Origin: Alphaproteobacteria bacterium bin98 | GTDB taxonomy: Bacteria; Pseudomonadota; Alphaproteobacteria; Bin98 | Length of the DNA stretch: 46,493 nt | Direction of reading: 5' to 3' | Assembly: GCA_002238905.1 (NCBI GenBank) | Contig: MPNG01000011.1 | Coordinates: 1-46,493 of the forward strand | Part shown: in pieces, positions 8,708 through 17,130 of the stretch | Layout of the letters: the number at the start of each line of letters is the position of its first letter | How positions within the stretch are numbered: position 1 is the stretch's first letter | Program-made: the position numbers and the translations under genes | Notes under the pieces: generated by a model | The model's database searches: none | What the model saw: only the letters and a program-made list of their open reading frames with translations | What the model was told of the DNA's origin: nothing

Positions 8708-9775
8708 ATGTTAGTATTATTAGCTTTAGTGTTTAATGCTATGCAGTGTGGAGAAAGGACGCCAGCAGATACCATAGAAAGAGAACAATGGTCTGTGATT
8801 CTAAAAGCTTTAAATCCGGTATCTATTGAGGAGATGGATCAATTATGGGGACTCCATAAGCGCACCAGTGAAAATGCTCAGGAACAGTACGAAATTATGC
8901 AAGGTGTTTTAAAACACGCAGAGGCGCATGCTTGCTCTCAAGAAGAGGTGAACAGGTATATATTGCTTAGTTGGATGTTGCATGTCATGATCCTAGATAA
9001 AAATTGTACTTTCGAACCTCGCGCTTCTTGTAGCACTACTGGCGCTACTACTGTATGGTATAATTTGACCTGCGCTGAAATCTCTGTTGATAGTTTTCTG
9101 AATTTTGCTCTCCCCAACTCTGATGACCAATACCTAGTATCATTGAATAATATGAGTCAAGTACACCTTGTGTCTGAAAAACCAACAGTGCAAGATCGTT
9201 TGTTTTACTTGCTTCAATCTGTAAAATTGATGTATGTGGATCGTTCTATTAAGAGTCTGGATCTTCTGATGCAGAGTCTGGATCATCAAACAGTTGTGAC
9301 GCCACTGCAGAGGGTGCCATCTTGCCTATGGAAGCGAATAATTCCAGAAACATTAAAACAATTTGAAGGTACTGAAGAGTATAGATACCTATCTTGCGGG
9401 TATTTCATATCTTTATTTTTGGCACACTACGATCCTCATGATAAAACACTACAATGTCAATCTTTGAGGACATTTTGGAACAATCTCTCTCATTGTGAAA
9501 ACCCTCGTCTGATAAATAAGCGCAAACAGCATCCTACTTTGTTGGACGATCAAGTTGACAATGATCAACAGAAGCAAGAGGATTTTGAGAGAGTTTTATA
9601 CCTCTCTGGATTGCCTCATCAAAAATTAGAATATGCATTTGATCTTTTGGGCACCATGCACCCTAAGGTGTTTGTAATCTGCGATTGTACCAGGTGTAGT
9701 GAGAAGGGGAGGCTTGTTTCTCTTTCCTCTTGTTATGAGATAATTCCTATGAATGATTCAAAAATTAATGTCTAA
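8708..9775 (+). CDS. Secreted protein of tandem family A, copy 3
   Basis: A 355-residue member starting MLVLLALVFNAMQCGER, with GAGGTGAG as ribosome site. It keeps SIEEMDQLW, EEVNRYILLSWMLHVMILD, NNMSQVHLVSEKPTVQDR, LMYVDRSI and LSCGYFISLFLAHYDP. It diverges in the PHDL/DGSS region, where a Thr-rich stretch (STTGATTVW) replaces the usual PHDLxxYxF block. The C-terminal YAFDLLGTMHP is present, followed by an unusual 35-residue Cys/Ser-rich tail. Its function is unknown. Confidence 0.82.
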   Translation: MLVLLALVFNAMQCGERTPADTIEREQWSVILKALNPVSIEEMDQLWGLHKRTSENAQEQYEIMQGVLKHAEAHACSQEEVNRYILLSWMLHVMILDKNCTFEPRASCSTTGATTVWYNLTCAEISVDSFLNFALPNSDDQYLVSLNNMSQVHLVSEKPTVQDRLFYLLQSVKLMYVDRSIKSLDLLMQSLDHQTVVTPLQRVPSCLWKRIIPETLKQFEGTEEYRYLSCGYFISLFLAHYDPHDKTLQCQSLRTFWNNLSHCENPRLINKRKQHPTLLDDQVDNDQQKQEDFERVLYLSGLPHQKLEYAFDLLGTMHPKVFVICDCTRCSEKGRLVSLSSCYEIIPMNDSKINV

Positions 9776-9850
9776 GCAAATCACTCATGCATGGCAATAT
9801 GTTATGGATATGTTAGTGAAGGATGCATGTTGTAATACAAGAGTGTAGCA

Positions 9851-10110
9851 ATATTAGTATTATTGTGAGCTGTAGTGTTTAATGCTGCGAAGTGTGACTA
9901 AGATGGTGAGTCACCTACAAACGCGCTCTTTAAGATGAGAGAGTCTACCAGATTTGGTGGAGGTACCTTTTTCAAAGGTATATGAATTATAGAAATCCCA
10001 TGATCTCATTGAACCAGAGCGTCAGGTAAAATAGGAAATCATAGTTTCTTTACAGAAAGACTCCCGACACTATGGCAGTGCTTATGTTTGTGGAAGGCGC
10101 TGATCGTCAA
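9851..10110 (+). pseudogene. Decayed family A gene (lost start codon)
   Basis: The sequence from 9851 reads ATATTAGTATTATTG instead of ATGTTAGTATTATTG, so the start codon is mutated. A TGA follows in the signal-peptide region, although GTGTTTAATGCTGCGAAGTGTG still spells the VFNAA-K-C signal end. Downstream, GAGAGTCTACCAG and GTATATGAATTATAGAAA match copy 2 (its ESLP and DELWK codons). The preceding 70 nt (GGATATGTTAGT...AGTGTAGC) also match the sequence before copy 2. It is a dead duplicate; the 3' limit is uncertain. Confidence 0.75.
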
Positions 10111-10139
10111 GGAGCTAGTGTTGTTTCATATTGCTTTTG

Positions 10140-10345
10140 GAAGGTTGTTGATATGCCAGTTTGGCAATCTTGTTGTCTCTGAGAGCATTCAGATACACTG
10201 TTAAGTTTTCTGAAGATACCCACACGCAGATAGTGCATATTATTGGCTGGTATGTGATTGAGACCTTTATGCGAGTGCATACTGCGAGGTATATGCCCAA
10301 AAATGATGTGACATAAGCGGGAGCAAAGAGCATTACTCACAGGAT
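10140..10345 (+). pseudogene. nth 3' fragment C (decayed)
   Basis: The clear match is at the nth C-terminus: GACCTTTATGCGAG, TGCATACTGCGAG, TATATGCCCAAAAATGATGTGAC and GAGCAAAGAG correspond to the iron-sulfur loop and tail of nth (about 5598-5672). Upstream, GTGCATATTATTGGCTGGTATGTG resembles the GCGCATCACTGG...CGGTATGTG segment with an internal deletion. All frames are broken. Together with the dead gene before it, this fills most of the 654-nt spacer. Confidence 0.7.
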
Positions 10346-10429
10346 TGAAAAATAGTGCGCAATAAAATGCACTGATGACAGTATGCTTAAGATATATGTG
10401 ATACAAATGTGTAGGGAAAAGAGTGAAAA

Positions 10430-11635
10430 ATGTTAGTATTGTTGTTAGCTTTAGTATGTAATGCCATACAGTGTGCAAACAAGAGGGCGCCACAGTCTGT
10501 AGAGGTAAAAAAACACGATTTTTCACAATTAGAGACCGTTTCTATTGAAGATTTAGATAAATTATGGGAGCGCTATAAGCGTGGCAATAAAAAGGCTCAA
10601 AAAAAATATGAAAGCATGAGAAATTTGTTAAGCAACCGTTTAGCGAAGAAATTTAAAGATCAAGCAGAGATAAACAGGACTGTATTGTTGAGTTGGATAT
10701 TGTATGCCATGATTCAAGATACAAGTTGTAAATTTATAGATAAAGATACTCCAGAAAGTAGGGCGAAAGTCTTGTCTCAACCGCACGATTTTGCAGCATA
10801 TGATTTTTACGAGACATCTGATGGCAGTAGCGCCACTAACCTTTTTATGGAGACCACCAACCTTATGGATATCGAGGGTATTCACACTGACTACCTCTTC
10901 CTATTCTCTTTGCCGCATATGCAAAAAGTGCATATTGTGTTTAAAAAACCAAGAGTGATGGATCGTGTGTTTATGTTTTGTGAAAATCGAAAGACGTTGC
11001 TGTACGTAGATCGCTCTATTACGGATTTTAGGGAGCTATCAAAGAGCCTGGTCGCTCAAATGATTATATCTCCACTGAGAGATCCGCATTCATCTTTCCC
11101 GTCGGTTTCAAAGATGAAAGACGAATTAGCGCGCTTGCAGGATGCTGCAAATGATGAAAGTATGAAAGACGCATTAGCGCGCTTGAAGGATGCGAAAAAT
11201 GCTGTAGAGAGGATAGAAACGCTCAATAGCGGGCATAAGAGTGAAATGGCTGCAAAGAGAAAAGAAAGAGTAAATCGCTTGACGAATGAAATTGCTGAAA
11301 AGAAGTCAGACGCATTAAAGAGCTTGCAGAGTTGTCACGATTGTGACGTACTATCTTGCGGGTATTTTTTGTCTTTATTTCTTCCATACTACGCTCCTGA
11401 TGTGCGACTACATGCTAGGATTTTGCAGTATTTTTGGAGCGATATAGAGAGTGTCCAATGGATTGATCAATCTGCATTGTGTGGGCAACATCCCCATTTG
11501 CATCAGCAATTAGTTCATACTTTGTATCATGAACAAGAGTATAAGGATTTGAAGAGAATTTTACTAATGTCTGGAGGGAAGAGAGATGCATTCTTGGTTT
11601 TGAGAAGAACTCACCCTGCGCATTTTCTTTGGTAA
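10430..11635 (+). CDS. Secreted protein of tandem family A, copy 4, with coiled-coil insertion
   Basis: A 401-residue member starting MLVLLLALVCNAIQCANK. Family motifs are SIEDLDKLWERYKRG, INRTVLLSWILYAMIQD, PHDFAAYDFYETSDGSSATNLF, LFSLPHMQKVHIVFKKP, LLYVDRSI and HSSFPSVSKM. Between the Pro-rich segment and the CGYFLSLFLPYYAPD helix there is an extra Lys/Glu/Ala-rich stretch of roughly 60 residues (about 228-290). Heptad-like spacing predicts a coiled coil, partly built from a short duplication (KDELARLQDA and KDALARLKDA). No other copy has this insertion. Confidence 0.84.
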   Translation: MLVLLLALVCNAIQCANKRAPQSVEVKKHDFSQLETVSIEDLDKLWERYKRGNKKAQKKYESMRNLLSNRLAKKFKDQAEINRTVLLSWILYAMIQDTSCKFIDKDTPESRAKVLSQPHDFAAYDFYETSDGSSATNLFMETTNLMDIEGIHTDYLFLFSLPHMQKVHIVFKKPRVMDRVFMFCENRKTLLYVDRSITDFRELSKSLVAQMIISPLRDPHSSFPSVSKMKDELARLQDAANDESMKDALARLKDAKNAVERIETLNSGHKSEMAAKRKERVNRLTNEIAEKKSDALKSLQSCHDCDVLSCGYFLSLFLPYYAPDVRLHARILQYFWSDIESVQWIDQSALCGQHPHLHQQLVHTLYHEQEYKDLKRILLMSGGKRDAFLVLRRTHPAHFLW

Positions 11636-11917
11636 TGCAAAGACTCAATATCGTTGGTACATAATATAGTGAGAAGCAGAGGCGGTTTGCCCATTTTCTC
11701 CTTTTTTACTGTTCAGTGCGGCTTGCAGAACGCGCAAGTATAGTTTTGCAAGCTGCGCTAAAACTTGGCAACAATATTGCAGCTCTGAGCGCACAAACAC
11801 CATGCACTATCAGTGATTAAAAAATTTAGTTTAAGAAAAAAAAGACTCACTCATATGATGGGAATATTCTAAAATATATGCTAATAAAAAGAGATGTTGC
11901 AATAGAAGAGGTGATCA

Positions 11918-13228
11918 ATGTTATTGTTCTTGTTAGTTTTAGTTTTTAACGCTGCACAATGTGGAGAAAGGAGAGAACAAGAGTTGTTGTCAGAAAAAGG
12001 ACGCGCACCTACACTCTTTTCAAAGCAGGTAGCTGTTGTAGATCCAGATGCGTTGAAGGAAACAGAAGCGGGACTCGCGTCTCTAAAAATTTGTGATGCG
12101 GCTACACGCTTTTTTGAGGTGTCACCCACTCCAGATGGGGAGGCATTGAAAGCAGAAAAATGGTGCGCACATCTAAAATTTACGAAGGTAGTAGCTGTTG
12201 CAGAGCTAAAAACATTATGGGAAAAACATCCAAGATCCCACCTAGCTCAGAACCAATGGCAAACCATGCTAGATTGTTTCGAAGCTCGTTTAGAGCAGTG
12301 CTGTGCAGATCGAGTAGAAGTCAACAGGAATATATTGTTGAGTCATCTTTTGCGTGTCATGATCCAAGACAAACAGTATAATTTTATCCCTCCTGATGAG
12401 GAAAGATCGCAGCCAGTATCGATTCAACCGCACGATCTTACTATATACACGTTTTTCAAAAATTCTGATGGAAGTGGCGTCACGGATCTTTTTCAGGAGG
12501 ATGTGCCTCATGACATTGCCGCTTGGAACACGAAACGGTTGAAGTACCGTGCTACCTTGGACCTTGTTTACCTATTCTCATTGGATCATATGAAGCGAGT
12601 GATCTTTGTGGATGCAAGACCGACAAAGCAAGATCGTGTATTTGCTGCGCGTAAGTCTGAGATTTTCATGCATGTGGATACTTCTATCAAGAGCTATGAG
12701 GCGCTGGTCAATAGCCTGGTAGCGCAAATGATTGTTTCGCCACTGAAGGAGTTGCTTCCATCTTTTCCATCGCTTGAAGAGATACAGGTCGCATTGGAGG
12801 GTGTTAAGGATGATGATCGTGAGTACCTATTGTGCGCGTATTTATTGGCTTTCTTGCGTCCACACTACTACAACCCACACGGCTATAACCCTGATGAGAC
12901 ACATTTACAGCTTGAACATTGTTGGGAGTTTTGGAGCTGTGCGTGCAAATGGGGCGCCGAAGTTGCATTGTGTGATAAACATCCCCAGCTCTGCTTTCAA
13001 GATGGATATGCCCATCACGATCTTCACCAATATGAGACCAAGGATATGGAGAAAATTTTGAAAATGGCTCTAGAAAATATTTCGCAAGATATGTACTCGG
13101 GAGATGTTATTATACAACATCGGTATGGATTTCCGATTTTGAAAGCTGCCCATGCTTTGAATTTTTTATGGATGAAAGCAAAATTCACTCCTTTGAGTTT
13201 TAATATGGATGAAGGCCAAGAAGTTTAA
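11918..13228 (+). CDS. Secreted protein of tandem family A, copy 5 (longest)
   Basis: At 436 residues this is the longest copy. The signal peptide is MLLFLLVLVFNAAQCGER, with GAAGAGGTG as a good ribosome site. About 60 extra residues lie between the signal and the VAELKTLWEKHPRS motif, including a weak echo of it (QVAVVDPDALKETE). The usual motifs follow: VEVNRNILLSHLLRVMIQD, PHDLTIYTFFKNSDGSGVTDLF, LFSLDHMKRVIFVDARPT, FMHVDTSI, LPSFPSLEEIQ and CAYLLAFLRPHY. The C-terminal insert with QHRYGFPILKAAH pairs it with copy 2, suggesting these two share a recent ancestor. Confidence 0.84.
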   Translation: MLLFLLVLVFNAAQCGERREQELLSEKGRAPTLFSKQVAVVDPDALKETEAGLASLKICDAATRFFEVSPTPDGEALKAEKWCAHLKFTKVVAVAELKTLWEKHPRSHLAQNQWQTMLDCFEARLEQCCADRVEVNRNILLSHLLRVMIQDKQYNFIPPDEERSQPVSIQPHDLTIYTFFKNSDGSGVTDLFQEDVPHDIAAWNTKRLKYRATLDLVYLFSLDHMKRVIFVDARPTKQDRVFAARKSEIFMHVDTSIKSYEALVNSLVAQMIVSPLKELLPSFPSLEEIQVALEGVKDDDREYLLCAYLLAFLRPHYYNPHGYNPDETHLQLEHCWEFWSCACKWGAEVALCDKHPQLCFQDGYAHHDLHQYETKDMEKILKMALENISQDMYSGDVIIQHRYGFPILKAAHALNFLWMKAKFTPLSFNMDEGQEV

Positions 13229-13273
13229 TATGGATGAAGGCAAAAGTCACGCCTTTGAAATTTAGATAGGTTC

Positions 13274-13562
13274 CAGAGCTCTTACGTCTTTGCTAAGCGT
13301 TGGTCGCAACATAGCCAACGTTGTTTTCAATATTGCGTTTGGTTTGCAATTCCTGTTGATACGCATGCTTCTCGTTGCTTAAGGTTTTTTATAGGAAACG
13401 TACTGTTAAAGGTGGGACGTGATCTGATGAAAGAGGATTCAATCTCTGATTAAGATTAACACTAGCTTATTCTGCATGGGCGGTTGTGTGTAGAAGTGTG
13501 ATCTTTGTGAAGGCATACTGCGAGATATATGCTCAAAAAACGCTGTGAGATTGAGAGAGTAC
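13274..13562 (+). pseudogene. nth 3' fragment E (decayed)
   Basis: The match runs through most of the nth 3' half. CTCTTACGTCTTTGC and GCGTTGGTCGCAACATAG come from the helix-hairpin-helix, where the catalytic Lys codon is altered. CAACGTTGTTTTCAATATTGCG, ATTCCTGTTGATACGCATG, CTTATTCTGCATGGGCGG and GCATACTGCGAGATATATGC follow. The tail ends in TGTGAGATTGAGAGAGTACACAG, a decayed GTGGCCATCAAAGAGCACAAAG. Several indels break the frame. Confidence 0.8.
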
Positions 13563-13937
13563 ACAGACCAGTCGCTATGGTATTGAATTATAAATGTTGT
13601 CGCATACAACGGGGTGTGTGCGGGTGACCAATACTGAAGTGTCTACTCACTCGTACGCTCTTGTTGTATACCAGTTTTCTAGCACCCTTAAAGTAGCGCC
13701 ACTAATATTTTTGTGCCAATGCCACTGGCGCTGACCTTCTCAAGCATGTGGTGTTGCATTTGAATATACTGGGAAGGAATAAAAATAATATTATTGATTC
13801 CTTGGCGGTAAATTTTTTTATTCTCGTATCTATGGGGCATCATTGCAAAATGCCCTCAAATAAAACTACTAATTTATATGTTTGGGATGTTGTTTTGCAA
13901 GAATATATGTTAATATTTTCAGTATTGAGAGGTTTAA
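13563..13937. other. Spacer with possible family A relic
   Basis: No intact gene is seen. AAGTAGCGCCACTAAT followed by TTTTTGTG at about 13691-13713 resembles the part of copy 4 coding for the GSSATNLF motif (about 10823-10850), so a decayed paralog may lie here. The remainder shows nothing recognisable beyond the ribosome site (GAGAGG) of the next gene. Confidence 0.35.
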
Positions 13938-15053
13938 ATGTTATTGTTATTGTTATCTTTTGTGTTTAGCGCAGCGCAGTTTTTGGAAGGAGGCCTTCCA
14001 GCAATGCCCGAAGTGCCAGAAAAATGGGAACGGTGCAAAGATGCAATACCAGTGTTACCTGGCACAATATATAGCCAATGGGTCAAACATAGAAAATCAT
14101 ATTCCGAGTGTGCTTGGCAAAAATTCAAAAGCATGTTTGATTTTGTAGACAGCCGCTTAAGGCAACAAAAATTTCCATGTACAGTAACTGTAAAGCAGGT
14201 AGCAAAACGTGACGATAAAGACACTGTAAAAACAAAAATAGAAGAATTACCTCCAGATCCAGTAGAAGTCAATAGGAATATACTGTTTACTAAACTGTTT
14301 TGTGCCATGGTCCAAGATGAAAACTGTATTTTACAGGACAAAGAGGAGTTTGGTTCTAACGATATTACCGCTTACAAGTTTTTTATCGACGCTGATAGAA
14401 ATGGCGGCACGAATCTTTTTTTAGATACTAGCATTCCTAAATCTTTTCTTGAGATCCTATTTTCAAGGAATCATCTAGATGGCTTATGTGTTGTGTCTGA
14501 GGCACTGACAGCGCGAGATCGTATGCTCACGTTGTATCAATATAATCAGAGATTGATGCGAGTGAATGATGATATTAAAGGTTTTGATCGTCTGGCATAT
14601 TCCCTGTTTGCTCAAATAGTTATTTCTCCACCGAAGTATCTATCGCCAAGTTTCCTACCGGTTGAACATATACAAGAAATCGAGACTTTTTGTGATGATT
14701 CTTATGAGAGCAAGGTACGAGTTGGCGCATATTTATTGTGTTTATCTCTTCCGTATTACGCTCCTGATCTGTCATGTTTAGAGCCTCGCTCTTTTTGGGA
14801 AAGCGGAGATCAACATGAGCAGCCAGATATGCTGAAGTCTTGTGAGAGACATATGGACTTTGCGGGATGTAAATCAGACCTGATGCACCAGACCCTTCAT
14901 CGCTATGAGCGCGGTGACTTGGGGGTAATTTACGGAATGTCTGGGTTGAATGAGGCAGAGTTCAAAGAGGCATGCTCATTTTTGCAATCTATGATGGCTC
15001 AGAAACTTGATAGCATTGTGTACAGAGTATTCCTCCGGGTTTACAATCTATGA
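13938..15053 (+). CDS. Secreted protein of tandem family A, copy 6
   Basis: A 371-residue member. The signal peptide MLLLLLSFVFSAAQF lacks the usual Cys. Retained motifs are VEVNRNILFTKLFCAMVQD, DITAYKFFIDADRNGGTNLF, LFSRNHLDGLCVVSEALTARDR, LMRVNDDI, SPSFLPVEHIQ, GAYLLCLSLPYYAPDL, FW and LGVIYGMSGL. A Lys/Asp-rich insertion sits before the NRN motif (about residues 90-113). The final residues come from a 59-bp direct duplication, and the stop lies in the second copy, so the C-terminus differs from paralogs ending in MHP. Confidence 0.82.
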   Translation: MLLLLLSFVFSAAQFLEGGLPAMPEVPEKWERCKDAIPVLPGTIYSQWVKHRKSYSECAWQKFKSMFDFVDSRLRQQKFPCTVTVKQVAKRDDKDTVKTKIEELPPDPVEVNRNILFTKLFCAMVQDENCILQDKEEFGSNDITAYKFFIDADRNGGTNLFLDTSIPKSFLEILFSRNHLDGLCVVSEALTARDRMLTLYQYNQRLMRVNDDIKGFDRLAYSLFAQIVISPPKYLSPSFLPVEHIQEIETFCDDSYESKVRVGAYLLCLSLPYYAPDLSCLEPRSFWESGDQHEQPDMLKSCERHMDFAGCKSDLMHQTLHRYERGDLGVIYGMSGLNEAEFKEACSFLQSMMAQKLDSIVYRVFLRVYNL

Positions 15054-15095
15054 TTATTCAGAAACTTGATAGCATTTTGTACAGATTCAGATATA
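14985..15095 (+). repeat. 59-bp direct duplication at the 3' end of copy 6
   Basis: CAATCTATGAT, then TCAGAAACTTGATAGCATT and GTACAGA, occur at about 14985-15027 and again 59 bp later at 15044-15088, with few differences. The second unit is shifted in frame and supplies the TGA at 15051-15053. A local slippage or tandem duplication altered the end of this gene. Confidence 0.8.
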
Positions 15096-15132
15096 AACAG
15101 GTTGCTGACACTTTGAAGAGCTTATATTTTTA

Positions 15133-15320
15133 GGGCGCTGTTCGTAAGCAGCCAACGTTGTTTTAAATGTTGCGTTTGGAAAATTTTCCACTCCTATTGA
15201 TACGCATGATTATCGCTGCTGAGAGGGGCATGACGCACGGTTAAAGGTTGCAAGTGATGGTTAGCAGATTGTCTCTGTGATATAATGCAAAAAACATGTG
15301 ACATTGAGGGTGCGCGTGAA
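15133..15320 (+). pseudogene. nth 3' fragment F (decayed)
   Basis: GGCGCTGTTCGTAAGCAGCC and AACGTTGTTTTAAATGTTGCG match the nth region coding for [14 protein letters not shown], then GGAAAATTTTCCACTCC and TATTGATACGCATG follow. Later, CGGTTAAAGGT and a tail GTGACATTGAGGGTGCGCGTG resemble the 3' end of nth. The central part is deleted. All frames are broken. Confidence 0.75.
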
Positions 15321-15388
15321 AAACTTTTTAAGGTAATAAACTATATGTTGTGTGATTTATGAATATGAAGAAGATTGGTAGTTTAGAG

Positions 15389-15757
15389 ATGTTATTGTTA
15401 TTTTTACTGTTTAATGTTGTGCAGTGTGCAGAGAGAAAGAACCCTCTGGAGTTAGAAACGTTTTCTGCCAAACGTCTTTGTAAACCAGAAAGGTTTGTGG
15501 AAGGGCTGCTACCAGATAGCGGAAGAGTACAAGTAAAAGATGTAGAAGGTTTGTCTGAAAAGCTGAGATTGTTATGTGAAATGAGGCGGGCGCAATACGT
15601 CGCACTAGGAAAAAAAATAAAAGATGGAAAATATGTAGGCGGCCTTCCTGAACAGGTGGTGGCGTTAGATAAAATGCATTGCGCGCAACATGAAGCCAAA
15701 AAACGCGCAGATGACATATCGGAGTCTTTGGCAGAGGGCCCAACCTCTGATATGTGA
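15389..15757 (+). CDS. Truncated secreted protein of family A, copy 7
   Basis: From ATG 15389 the protein has 122 residues. MLLLFLLFNVVQCAER is a typical family A signal; an in-frame ATG at 15359 would add ten residues. After the signal there is a Lys/Arg-rich region with VKDVEGLSEKLRLLCEM, perhaps the LW-motif region. None of the central motifs (NRNILLS, DGSS, YVD, CAYLL) is present, and the frame ends where nth fragment G begins. It is best read as a gene cut short by recombination. Whether it is expressed is unknown. Confidence 0.6.
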   Translation: MLLLFLLFNVVQCAERKNPLELETFSAKRLCKPERFVEGLLPDSGRVQVKDVEGLSEKLRLLCEMRRAQYVALGKKIKDGKYVGGLPEQVVALDKMHCAQHEAKKRADDISESLAEGPTSDM

Positions 15758-15872
15758 GTATTGCTAGCTTGCTCTGCATGGACGGTATGTGTACAAAGAA
15801 GTGCAGCTTTTGTGCACAAGCATACTGTGAGATATGATGAAAGAAACGATACTACATTGAGAGAGTGCGGCA
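15757..15872 (+). pseudogene. nth 3' fragment G (decayed)
   Basis: GCTTGCTCTGCATGGACGG and TATGTGTACAAAGAAGTG match the nth segment for [30 protein letters not shown] matches the iron-sulfur loop, and ACATTGAGAGAGTGC matches the decayed tail seen in fragments E and F. It directly abuts the truncated family A gene upstream, which locates a recombination joint. Confidence 0.75.
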
Positions 15873-15879
15873 AATATCT

Positions 15880-15935
15880 TGGTTGAATCTTTGTCAATGC
15901 CAATATGCATTTTCGCTTATGCGCGCTAAGCATTC
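15880..15935 (+). pseudogene. 3' tip of another decayed family A gene
   Basis: CAATATGCATTTTCGCTTATG followed by CGCTAAGCATTCT matches the end of copy 1, where AATATGCATTTTCGCTTTTG encodes EYAFSLL just before the MHP motif. This relic lies after nth fragment G, so the order gene start, nth fragment, gene end is a mosaic left by deletion or unequal exchange. Confidence 0.6.
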
Positions 15936-16097
15936 TACAATTTTTATATAAGGATTATAGAGTGTGAGGTGGAAAAAGTTTCTCTAAGAAAAAAAGATCG
16001 GGATTGTTCGCTTCCCAGCTTCCATGTAATCAGTAAAGTGCTTCCCAAAATATGATGTCCATAGTAAGATATAGGTCTACTCTCGGAATCTGAAGGG

Positions 16098-16370
16098 CGT
16101 ATGTCTTTGCTGTGCATTGGTTGTAAGCAGCCAATGTTTTTAAATATTGCATTTTGAAGTTTTGTGATTTTTGTTGACACACCTATTGATCGTCTTTCTT
16201 GTGGATTGTTTTTTTGTCAACAAATACACCATTATTAAAAATAAAAATCGATCCTATTTAAAGTGATGTTTAATCTGTCAAAACTATGCACACCACTGGG
16301 ATGATTTGTGCGTATCGCATACTGCGATATATGATAAAAGTGATATGGATCTTAGAGGTAACAAAGATCA
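16098..16370 (+). pseudogene. nth 3' fragment H (most decayed long relic)
   Basis: CGTATGTCTTTGCTGTGCATTGG and GTAAGCAGCCAATGTTTTTAAAT correspond to the helix-hairpin-helix. TTTGTTGACACACC, AATACACCATTATTAAAA and CGCATACTGCGATATATGAT follow nth order to the end. Substitutions are dense. The stretch 15936-16097 before it shows nothing recognisable. Confidence 0.65.
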
Positions 16371-16381
16371 TTGATCTATAG

Positions 16382-16454
16382 TTTTAGTTTCTAATAAAAA
16401 CATTCATTCACATGATTAAAGGTGTGTGATAAAGATAAAAATGTTAAAATGTCC
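16382..16454 (+). promoter_or_regulatory. Conserved upstream element, copy 1 of 4
   Basis: TTTTAGTTTCT, then ATTCACATGATTAAAGGTG, TGTGATAAAG and ATGTTAAAATG precede the 16480 gene. The same string of blocks stands before the genes at 17479, 18433 and 19652. It probably contains the promoter, with TAAAAT as a candidate -10; no convincing -35 was found. Confidence 0.5.
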
Positions 16455-16479
16455 GAGCAAATCAATGAAGAGGTTGAGA

Positions 16480-17130
16480 ATGTTAGTATTATTTTTATTT
16501 GTATTTAATGTAGCTCAATGTGCAGAAAAGATTGGGCAAGAAGAAATGCGTGGCTTGCGCACTAATGTAGCTCAGTGTGTAGTAAAGCCTGCACTAAAAG
16601 AAGTGACTGAAGGTGTGGGGTTGGATCTATTGGAGCCATATTCGGCTAAGGAGTTGCACGAAATATGGAAGGAGTGCAGGGGTGAGCGCAGCGCAACCGC
16701 TAATAAAAAATTGAAAACAATGTTGTATTGTTTGAATGCTCGCAAAAAATGCACATCCCGAGTAGAGAAGAGCCAGACTGCATTGTTGAGTGCGATGTTG
16801 TATTGCATGATTCTGGACCGAAGATATTTATTTGTGCAAGACTCGGAAAGGCCAGATACTCTGCGCTTTGATCTTTCAAAGTACGAGTATCGCTCTGATG
16901 GTGGCTCTAGTCTTTTTGAAGGAGGGGTAGAATCAAGCGATCCAGCGCAAGTCCTTTTTTCATATGAAAATATGCAAAATAAGATTCTTGTTACTGAAAA
17001 GCCTTCAGGCCAACAGTGTGAACTAGTGTTCCAGAAATATCAAAAGAGATTGATATATGTGAACCTTTGTTTGGAGGATCTGGCCTCTCTGGGGGATAGC
17101 CTGGTACGTCCAAACTATCTCAAGTGTTGA
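16480..17130 (+). CDS. Family A copy 8, frameshifted
   Basis: The first frame encodes 216 residues from ATG 16480 (MLVLFLFVFNVAQCAEK; GAAGAGGTTGAG upstream). The ORF reaches 16426, but that extension lacks family resemblance. The signal end is partly duplicated (NVAQCAEK then NVAQCVVK). Motifs are AKELHEIWKECRGE, QTALLSAMLYCMILD, FDLSKYEYRSDGGSSLFEG, LFSYENMQNKILVTEKPS and LIYVNLCLEDL. The frame stops after SLVRPNYLKC. The family sequence then continues one frame over to 17293, so this is a frameshifted gene, or less likely one read by programmed frameshifting. Confidence 0.65.
   Translation: MLVLFLFVFNVAQCAEKIGQEEMRGLRTNVAQCVVKPALKEVTEGVGLDLLEPYSAKELHEIWKECRGERSATANKKLKTMLYCLNARKKCTSRVEKSQTALLSAMLYCMILDRRYLFVQDSERPDTLRFDLSKYEYRSDGGSSLFEGGVESSDPAQVLFSYENMQNKILVTEKPSGQQCELVFQKYQKRLIYVNLCLEDLASLGDSLVRPNYLKC

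Noticed and set aside
10107-10526. Minus-strand ORF of 139 codons
   Set aside because: It lies across nth relic C and the start of copy 4, both of which read forward; its codons follow those matches in antisense.
15328-15933. Minus-strand ORF of 201 codons, longer than the forward gene it covers
   Set aside because: It is antisense to a typical family A signal peptide and to an nth relic that both read forward; its protein has no signal or family features.
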